Source of the DNA: Lachnospiraceae bacterium
GTDB lineage: Bacteria > Bacillota > Clostridia > Lachnospirales > Lachnospiraceae
Assembly (NCBI GenBank): GCA_009774375.1
Contig: VSNO01000149.1
Coordinates: 1-10,906, forward strand
Direction of reading: 5' to 3'
DNA length: 10,906 nucleotides
Shown: positions 5,454 to 10,906 of the stretch, piece after piece
Layout: the number at the start of each line of letters is the position of its first letter
Position numbering within the stretch: the first letter of the stretch is position 1
Translations under genes and position numbers: made by a program
The notes under the pieces: model-generated
What the model saw: only the letters and a program-made list of their open reading frames with translations
Told to the model about the DNA's origin: nothing
Databases searched by the model: none

Positions 5454-6815
5454 CTAGCAGATCTGCCGCGCGACATACACGCCGCTCGCCGATGCGTGGG
5501 ACAGGGAATGCGTCACGCCGCTTCCGTCGCCGATCACATAGAGCCCCTTGTATCTGGTCTCAAGGTTCTCGTCGATATCGACCTCCATATTGTAGAACTT
5601 GACCTCCACACCGTACAGCAGCGTATCGTCGTTTGCCGTCCCGGGCGCGATCTTGTCCAGTGCGTAGATCATCTCGATGATGCCGTCAAGGATCCGCTTG
5701 GGCAGCACGAGACTTAAGTCGCCGGGCGTCGCCGCGAGCGTCGGCGTGACGAGCCCTTCCTCGATGCGCTTCGTGTTGCTGCGCCTGCCGCGCACCAGAT
5801 CGCCGAACCGCTGCACGATCACGCCGCCGCCCAGCATGTTCGAGAGCCTGGCGATGCTCTCTCCGTATCCGTTGCTGTCCTTGAACGGCTCCGAGAAATG
5901 CTTTGCGACCAGGAGCGCGAAATTCGTATTTTCCGTCTGTTTGTCCGCCCCCTCGTAGCTGTGTCCGTTGACAGTGACAATGCCGTTCGTGTTCTCGTTC
6001 ACCACGATCCCCTTGGGATTCATGCAGAATGTCCGCACCCTGTCCTCGAACTTCTCGGTCCGGTACACGATCTTGCTCTCATACAGCTCGTCCGTCAGAT
6101 GCGAGAAGATCACTGCCGGCAGCTCGACGCGCACACCGATATCCACACGGTTTGACTTCGTGGGGATCGCAAGCTTGGCACAGATACTCTCCATCCATTT
6201 GCTCCCGCTCCTGCCGACAGAGATGACACACTTGTCACATTCATGGCTATCCTCCCCGCAGTGTACGCGGTATCCCCCGCCTGTCACCTCCACATCCGTG
6301 ACAGGCGTATCAAAGAAAAAGTGTACCTTGTCCTTCATCTCCGCATAGAGATTTTCCAGCACGATATAGTTAATATCCGTTCCCAGATGACGCACAGACG
6401 CATCCAGGAGATTCAGCTTGTTCTGCAGGCAGAGCTTTTTGAGATGCGTGCCCGCTGTCGAGTACATCCGCGTGCCCTCCCCGCCGTATTTCATATTGAT
6501 CTCATCCACATACTCCATCAGCCCGATCGCCTTAGCCTTGCCGATATATTCATAGAGTGTCCCGCCAAAATCATTTGTGATATTGTACTTGCCGTCCGAA
6601 AAGGCGCCCGCGCCGCCAAATCCGCTCATGATCGAGCAGCTCTTGCACTTGATACAGCTTTTCACCTTGTCGCCGTCGATCGGGCAGTGCCGCCTGTCAA
6701 GCGCATGCCCTGCCTCAAAGACCGCGATCTTCAGATCGCTCTTCCTCTGGATCATCTCATACGCCGAGAAGATCCCCCCTGGTCCTGCCCCTATTATGAT
6801 CACATCGTAACGCAT
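5454..6815 (-). CDS. FAD-dependent oxidoreductase (COG2509-like)
   Basis: 453 residues with an N-terminal dinucleotide-binding fold: VIIIGAGPGG (5-14) followed by an acidic residue in VFEAG (32-36). The C-terminal end has a second FAD-contacting motif, YVIGDGSGVTHSLSHASASG, near residue 423-442. Between them is a glutathione-reductase-like arrangement, GFGGAGAFSDGK (65-76) included, as in the uncharacterised FAD-dependent dehydrogenases of COG2509. Four cysteines (C44, C54, C57, C60) cluster near the N-terminus, with CIKCKSC forming CxxCxxC, suggestive of a metal or iron-sulfur site, or redox thiols. Substrate and electron partner are unknown. GAGG lies eight bases before the ATG. It follows the MATE gene by 82 bases on the same strand and ends at its own terminator. 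Confidence 0.85.
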   Translation of the reverse strand: MRYDVIIIGAGPGGIFSAYEMIQRKSDLKIAVFEAGHALDRRHCPIDGDKVKSCIKCKSCSIMSGFGGAGAFSDGKYNITNDFGGTLYEYIGKAKAIGLMEYVDEINMKYGGEGTRMYSTAGTHLKKLCLQNKLNLLDASVRHLGTDINYIVLENLYAEMKDKVHFFFDTPVTDVEVTGGGYRVHCGEDSHECDKCVISVGRSGSKWMESICAKLAIPTKSNRVDIGVRVELPAVIFSHLTDELYESKIVYRTEKFEDRVRTFCMNPKGIVVNENTNGIVTVNGHSYEGADKQTENTNFALLVAKHFSEPFKDSNGYGESIARLSNMLGGGVIVQRFGDLVRGRRSNTKRIEEGLVTPTLAATPGDLSLVLPKRILDGIIEMIYALDKIAPGTANDDTLLYGVEVKFYNMEVDIDENLETRYKGLYVIGDGSGVTHSLSHASASGVYVARQIC

Positions 6816-6852
6816 ACTTCATACCTCGCTTTCCATGAATCCATTGCCTTCC

Positions 6853-6858
6853 ATTATA
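6853..6858 (-). promoter_or_regulatory. Possible -10 box upstream of the flavoprotein gene
   Basis: A perfect TATAAT on the minus strand lies 37 bases before the flavoprotein ATG. The -35 region is poor (CTGCAA with a 17-base spacer). The gene may instead be read through from the MATE gene, since no terminator is apparent between them. Confidence 0.35.
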
Positions 6859-6897
6859 TAGAGTATACCGGATTTTTGCAGCTTAGTCTATCAAAAA

Positions 6898-8268
6898 CTA
6901 TATATCCTCCGCCAGCACCCTCCTGCGCTGCCAGACTCCTGACAGAAAATAGATCATCCCCGGCACGGCACAGCCATATGGCGCAAGCCCATACCCCAGC
7001 ACAAACCCGTAAAAGCCCCAGTCCAGCACAATGCCAAAGAGCCAGCTCAGACCGATCCGAAACACCACGCCATCCAGAAGGGCAAGCACCATGCTGAGCT
7101 TCGCATTGCCGATCCCCTGGATAAAAGCGTTGCTGCCGCGCATGACCGACATCGCCGGAAACATCCACAGGATCGCCCTGATGAACGTAGCGGACATATC
7201 ATGCACCTTCGTATCATCCGAAAACAGCATGAACAGCTGCCTGCCAGACACGAAATACACAGTCATAAAAAGCACCATCAGCACAAAGGCAAACAACCAG
7301 ACAAACCACACGACCTGCCTGGCCCTGCGCCGCTCTCCCGCCGCGATGTTCTGACTAATCATGGGCATGGCGGCAAACTGCAGCCCCTGCGAGATCTTAT
7401 TGACAATATCGTCGATCCGGACGCCCACGCCAAAGGTCGCAGATGCCACCACCCCGACATTGTTGACCATGGCGTTGACAAACAGCATGGAAAGATTGAT
7501 GCACCCGGACTGGACCGCCATGGGCGTGCCCAGTTCCGCGATCATCTTTCCGTATTTCTTGCGGGGTATAAAGCTCTTGCGCTTAAAATCAAACCCAAAG
7601 GCATCCCTGTTGCGGTAGAGATAATAGATCGAGAACAGAAACGACACCGCCTGCCCGATGATCGTCGCCCATGCCGCCCCCGCAACCCCAAAGCCCATTA
7701 TCCCTGTAAACAGGATATCGAGGATCAGATTCACAGCGGACGCGATGCCGATGAACAGAAAAGGCCGCCTGGAATCCCCCATTCCCCGCAGCGCCGCCGA
7801 CACCATATTGTAACCCGCTGTAAAGACCAGCCCGCCGCCGCATATGATCATATAATCCGCCGCCATGTCCCATGACTCCGCAGGAATGTTCATGACACTC
7901 ATGATCCACGGCCGCGCCAGTAAAATGACACAGGACAGCAGCAGGCCCATGCCCAGGATCAGACCAAACAGCGTGCCTATGATCTCGTTGATCTCCTTTC
8001 GTTTTCCCGCCCCCAGCGCCTGTGATATCAATACCTGTCCCGCATTGGAGAAACCAAGGCACACCATAGTGGCAAAACTGAGGATCTGACTGCTCTGAGA
8101 GACAGCGGACAGTCCCGGCGTTCCCACATATTTTCCCACGATCACCATGTCAATGGTACTGTAGAGCACCTGCAGCGCATTGGACGCCATAAAAGGCAGC
8201 GTGAACATCAGAAGCTGCCACACAATGTTCCCTTTTGTAAAATCCTTAGATAAACTTGCCCTACCCAT
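6898..8268 (-). CDS. MATE family efflux transporter
   Basis: A 456-residue integral membrane protein with about twelve hydrophobic segments in two related halves, the expected size and layout for MATE. The N-terminal end has the typical start GNIVWQLLMFTLPFMASN, followed by LYSTIDMVIVGKYVG. The half-repeat landmark ALRGMGDSRRPF (159-170) has its counterpart NAFIQGIGNAKLSM in the second half. MATE proteins export drugs or metabolites across the cytoplasmic membrane in exchange for sodium or protons; the substrate here cannot be predicted. Ribosome binding is unremarkable: GGGAGG is 14 bases before ATG and a weaker GGGA is seven bases before it. A good promoter lies about 110 bases upstream. 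It is divergent from the GntR gene and colinear with the flavoprotein. Confidence 0.92.
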   Translation of the reverse strand: MGRASLSKDFTKGNIVWQLLMFTLPFMASNALQVLYSTIDMVIVGKYVGTPGLSAVSQSSQILSFATMVCLGFSNAGQVLISQALGAGKRKEINEIIGTLFGLILGMGLLLSCVILLARPWIMSVMNIPAESWDMAADYMIICGGGLVFTAGYNMVSAALRGMGDSRRPFLFIGIASAVNLILDILFTGIMGFGVAGAAWATIIGQAVSFLFSIYYLYRNRDAFGFDFKRKSFIPRKKYGKMIAELGTPMAVQSGCINLSMLFVNAMVNNVGVVASATFGVGVRIDDIVNKISQGLQFAAMPMISQNIAAGERRRARQVVWFVWLFAFVLMVLFMTVYFVSGRQLFMLFSDDTKVHDMSATFIRAILWMFPAMSVMRGSNAFIQGIGNAKLSMVLALLDGVVFRIGLSWLFGIVLDWGFYGFVLGYGLAPYGCAVPGMIYFLSGVWQRRRVLAEDI

Positions 8269-8380
8269 GATCTATTCCCAAACCTCCCGCGGCAGCAGAT
8301 CATAGCAGACCGTAATTCCCTTTACCAGTTCTTCTCCGCCACCCAAATGCAACAATCCTGAATTCATCTGTATTTTTACT

Positions 8381-8410
8381 ATTATATAGCAATTCTTCTG
8401 AAAATGGCAA
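8381..8410 (-). promoter_or_regulatory. Promoter of the MATE gene
   Basis: On the minus strand, -35 TTGCCA (8405-8410, five of six) and perfect -10 TATAAT (8381-8386) are 18 bases apart. The leader of about 106 bases shows only weak hairpins; I saw no recognisable riboswitch. Confidence 0.65.
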
Positions 8411-8452
8411 CCAAAAATCGATCGTTTTTTCACAGAGGACAGCATGATCTGT

Positions 8453-8481
8453 TTGAAGTTACAGGCAAACCGTAGTATAAT
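8453..8481 (+). promoter_or_regulatory. Promoter of the GntR regulator
   Basis: A -35 TTGAAG (8453-8458, four of six) and perfect -10 TATAAT (8476-8481) are separated by 17 bases. The start would be near 8488, about 24 bases before the ATG at 8512. No FadR-type GTnnnAC palindrome was seen here, so autoregulation is not indicated. Confidence 0.65.
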
Positions 8482-8511
8482 ATCAGAAAAACACAGGTGG
8501 TGTCATGAATC

Positions 8512-9183
8512 ATGAAAAACAAAATGCTCTCTCAAAGCGTTGCCGATACGATATTGTCTATGATAACCATTGAAAAACGGTTTTCTGCCGGAGACAAATT
8601 GCCGAACGAGCTTGATCTGTCCGAGGAATTGAATGTAAGCCGGACGACATTGCGGGAAGCCATCAGGATACTGGCTGCCTACGATATACTGGAAATACAG
8701 CGCGGCAAGGGAACTTTCGTGACTGAAAACGCGCTGAAACAACCACAGGACTTCGCCCCGTTATCCAGTATAAAAGTAAATGCAAAAGACCTTTATGAAA
8801 TGCGCCTGATCTTTGAGCCGGAAGCCGCATATTTTGCAGCTTTGCGGGGGACGGACGCAGAAATAAAAAGGATCCTGGACTATGGCAGTAAAATCGAAGA
8901 TGAAATACTGGGACACAAAGACCGGACAGACAACGAACATGCTTTTCACAAAGCGATCGCCCAGGCTACCCACAACGAATTTATGAACAAACTGATGCCT
9001 ATCCTATATCAGGCTATTTCAAAAGGTGTCGTATTGTCCCTGCAAAGTGACAGGGCGATCCAAGATACTGTTACAGATCACAGAATGATCATGGAATTTT
9101 TAGAGCAGAGGAACGCCGAAGGTGCAAGAAATGCGATGAAAATACACATCATGCACGCCATGAAAGAATTAGATATTCAGTAA
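8512..9183 (+). CDS. GntR family regulator, FadR subfamily (FCD domain)
   Basis: 223 residues. An N-terminal winged helix (about 8-74) has the GntR pattern LPNELDLSEELNVSRTTLREA (30-50), then LEIQRGKGTFV (60-70). A helical FCD ligand domain spans about 90-220. Candidate metal or ligand residues are E142 and H146 in EHAFH, H190 in DHRMI and H212 in KIHIMH. The first acidic ligand is Glu where many FCD proteins have Asp. FCD regulators usually respond to small organic acids such as sugar acids, gluconate or lactate, and control adjacent catabolic genes. AGGTGG lies 11 bases before the chosen ATG; an out-of-frame ATG at 8505 is too close to it. A terminator follows the stop. The next promoter carries FadR-type operators, so ilvD is the probable target. 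Confidence 0.9.
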   Translation: MKNKMLSQSVADTILSMITIEKRFSAGDKLPNELDLSEELNVSRTTLREAIRILAAYDILEIQRGKGTFVTENALKQPQDFAPLSSIKVNAKDLYEMRLIFEPEAAYFAALRGTDAEIKRILDYGSKIEDEILGHKDRTDNEHAFHKAIAQATHNEFMNKLMPILYQAISKGVVLSLQSDRAIQDTVTDHRMIMEFLEQRNAEGARNAMKIHIMHAMKELDIQ

Positions 9184-9188
9184 TCAGG

Positions 9189-9220
9189 AAGAATACCTGT
9201 TTTGGCAGGTATTCTTTTTT
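9189..9220 (+). terminator. Terminator of the GntR gene
   Basis: AAGAATACCTG (9189-9199) and CAGGTATTCTT (9206-9216) form a perfect 11-pair stem around a six-base loop, continuing into a T run to 9220. It starts six bases after the stop codon and isolates the regulator from the ilvD promoter. Confidence 0.93.
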
Positions 9221-9226
9221 CTCTTA

Positions 9227-9270
9227 GTTGTCATACAACATATTGACATCATACAACTATAGTGTATAAT
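9227..9270 (+). promoter_or_regulatory. ilvD promoter with FadR-type operators
   Basis: -35 TTGACA (9243-9248) and -10 TATAAT (9265-9270) are 16 bases apart. GTTGTCATACAAC (9227-9239) is a palindrome with a three-base centre and fits the FadR-subfamily pattern GTnnnAC. TCATACAAC recurs exactly at 9231-9239 and 9249-9257, an 18-base period, placing the second copy inside the promoter spacer. Binding by the adjacent GntR protein would occlude the promoter. Confidence 0.8.
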
Positions 9271-9320
9271 AATGGCATGGGCATATCAGTTCAAATTTTA
9301 AAAACATGGAGGTAATACAC

Positions 9321-10805
9321 ATGCGAAGTGACAAAATTACAAAAGGGCTCTCTGCCGCACCACAGCGGGCTTTGCTCCACGCTTTAGGTGTGACCGATCA
9401 GGAATTAGGAAAACCATTGATCGGGATCGTCAGTTCCTACAGCGAGATCGTACCCGGACACATGAATCTTGATAAGATCGCAGAGGCAGTCAGACAGGGC
9501 GTTCTGCAAGCCGGGGGGATTCCGTTTGTCTTTCCTGCGATCGCAGTTTGCGACGGTATCGCGATGGGACACGAAGGCATGAGATTTTCACTTGTAACGA
9601 GAGAACTGATCGCAGACTCAACAGAAGCGATGGCAACAGCGCACCCTTTTGACGGTCTGGTTCTGATACCGAATTGCGATAAAAATGTTCCCGGCCTGCT
9701 CATGGCAGCCGCCCGATTAAATATCCCCTCCATATTGATCAGCGGCGGCGCAATGCTGGCAGGAAAACTGAATGACAGGAAAATAAGCTATTCCAATATT
9801 TCCGAAGCGGTCAGTGAATATCAAAAGGGAAAGATCGATCTGGATACATTGTGTGCGTATGAGAACAAAGCCTGCCCTACCTGCGGTTCCTGTTCCGGTA
9901 TGTTTACTGTAAACAGCATGAATTGCCTTACGGAAGTTTTAGGTATGGCACTTGGCGGAAACGGAACGATCCCCGCAGTCTATTCAGAGCGGCTCCGGCT
10001 TGCAAAAGAAACCGGTATGCAGATCATGGAACTTGTAAAAAAAGAGATCAAGCCAAGAGATAAACCAAATATCCGACAGGACCCCCAACATCTGCCACCT
10101 TGCCCCGGCAGGAAACCACTATATTGAAGACCTGGACAGGGCAGGCGGCATTTACGCAGTCATGCACGAAATCAATAAATCAGGGCTTATCCATACAGAG
10201 TGTATTACCTGCAATGAAAAGACCGTAGGCGAAAATATCTCAGGGCATGAAGTGAGAGACTGCGAGTGATCAGAAGTATTGATGATCCATACAGTAAAAA
10301 CGGCGGGATCGCTGTTCTAAAAGGAAATCTTGCGCCGGACGGCTGTGTTGTAAAACGATCGGCTGTTGGCGAAAATATGATGAAACATAAAGGCAGCGCC
10401 AAAGTCTTTGACAATGAGGAAACCGCATTAAAAGCCATTTACGGCAATGAGATACAGCCGGGTGATATCGTGGTGATCCGATATGAAGGGCCAAAAGGCG
10501 GTCCGGGTATGCGGGAAATGCTGAACCCGACGTCCGCTATCATGGGAAGCGGTCTGGGAGACAGTGTGGCGCTCATTACAGACGGAAGATTTTCCGGCGC
10601 TACCCGCGGCGCAGCGATCGGTCATGTTTCCCCGGAAGCTGCCGTGGGCGGTAACATTGCGCTCGTGCAGAACGGCGATCCCATAGAGATCAATATCCCC
10701 GAGAAGACGATCAGCCTTCTGATCTCAGAGCAGGAAATGGAACAGAGACGCTCCATGCTGAAACCGTTTGAGAGCACCGTAAAAAAGGGGTATCTGTCAA
10801 GATAT
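9321..10805 (+). pseudogene. ilvD: Broken dihydroxy-acid dehydratase gene
   Basis: IlvD family sequence runs through all three forward frames. Part 1 (9321-10061) has NCDKNVPGLLMAA (about 118-130) and CPTCGSC (185-191). Part 2 (10063-10266) starts NQISDRTPNICHLAPAG and continues to GHEVRDCE. Part 3 (10266-10805) has TDGRFSGATRGAAIGH, the second family signature, and ends at GYLSRY. Compared with IlvD as I remember it (about 550 residues), roughly 43 codons containing the conserved GxSTN segment are missing at 10061-10063, and the deletion is out of frame. A single base is missing near 10265 (GAGTGATC for an expected GAGGTGATC). The last 13 or so residues are replaced by unrelated sequence. 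The intact enzyme would dehydrate dihydroxy acids in branched-chain amino acid synthesis, or a related sugar acid. GGAGG eight bases before ATG 9321 sets the start; the ATG at 9306 is ahead of that site. Confidence 0.9.
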
Positions 10806-10906
10806 TTTTCTTTTAATCTGCTAAGGGAGTGTTACTATTCACAGCCGATTTTGATAACCAAACGATATTCTATATAGCGCATCCTGTAAGGTGCGCTATA
10901 AATTTG
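10806..10906 (+). other. Unrelated tail with a nine-pair hairpin
   Basis: After GYLSRY of the ilvD remnant the sequence no longer resembles IlvD, though part 3's frame stays open to a TAG at 10875-10877. TATAGCGCA (10873-10881) and TGCGCTATA (10892-10900) form a nine-pair inverted repeat; CC and GG inside extend it around TGTAA, with one bulged T. No T run follows before the window ends, so it could be a terminator, a mobile-element end or a dispersed repeat. It cannot be decided here. Confidence 0.45.

Noticed and set aside
6243..7097. 284-codon plus-strand frame across the flavoprotein and MATE 3' end
   Set aside because: It is antisense to two strongly supported genes, has no family resemblance and is rich in His, Pro and Arg as expected for a shadow.
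8175..8303. Small minus-strand ORF (starting MICCRGRFGNR) overlapping the MATE start
   Set aside because: It lacks a ribosome binding site and runs out of frame into the MATE gene; no attenuator is seen with it.
10891..10906. GTGCG as the 5' end of a group II intron
   Set aside because: Only five bases match, and these lie within an inverted repeat; the remaining sequence at the window edge is too short and does not match intron consensus.

Overview
The window looks like a chromosomal segment from a gut-type Clostridia (Bacillota), most likely Lachnospiraceae. This is judged from protein style (an ABC-F with this particular second ATPase site, a PadR/HAAS/DUF4097 operon, a clostridial MATE, a COG2509 flavoprotein, a clostridial-type IlvD), strong AGGAGG-type ribosome binding sites, sigma-A promoters with TATAAT boxes, and AT-rich gaps between GC-richer genes. 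No RNA genes, CRISPR array or transposase are seen.

Layout. 1-517: AT-rich gap, then a promoter and a long structured leader. The leader carries a three-codon ORF (Met-Thr-Arg), an intrinsic terminator, a compact nested fold and a hairpin over the ribosome binding site of the next gene. 518-2089 (+): ABC-F ATPase, probably a ribosome-protection (antibiotic resistance) or translation factor. 2070-2672 (-): thrH, a HAD phosphatase/phosphotransferase that converges on and overlaps the ABC-F 3' end. 2771-5334 (-): an operon of PadR regulator, HAAS-type membrane protein and DUF4097 repeat protein, driven by a promoter embedded in a perfect inverted repeat. 5405-6815 (-): COG2509 FAD-dependent oxidoreductase with its own terminator. 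6898-8268 (-): MATE efflux transporter. 8512-9183 (+): GntR/FCD regulator with terminator. 9227-10805 (+): operator-bearing promoter and a broken dihydroxy-acid dehydratase gene (ilvD). 10806-10906: unrelated tail with a hairpin.

How parts work together. The ABC-F leader has the architecture of ribosome-mediated attenuation: a drug-stalled ribosome on the tripeptide ORF would change leader folding and allow read-through and translation. PadR probably represses its own operon, with the HAAS membrane protein as the signalling partner and DUF4097 as an extracytoplasmic effector. The GntR/FCD protein probably controls the adjacent ilvD promoter, where FadR-type operator sequences are intact although the enzyme gene is dead (an out-of-frame internal deletion, a one-base loss and a replaced C-terminus). 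MATE and the flavoprotein are colinear but need not share a function.

The most novel part is the 158-517 leader. Its pairings were found by eye and need folding and comparative support.
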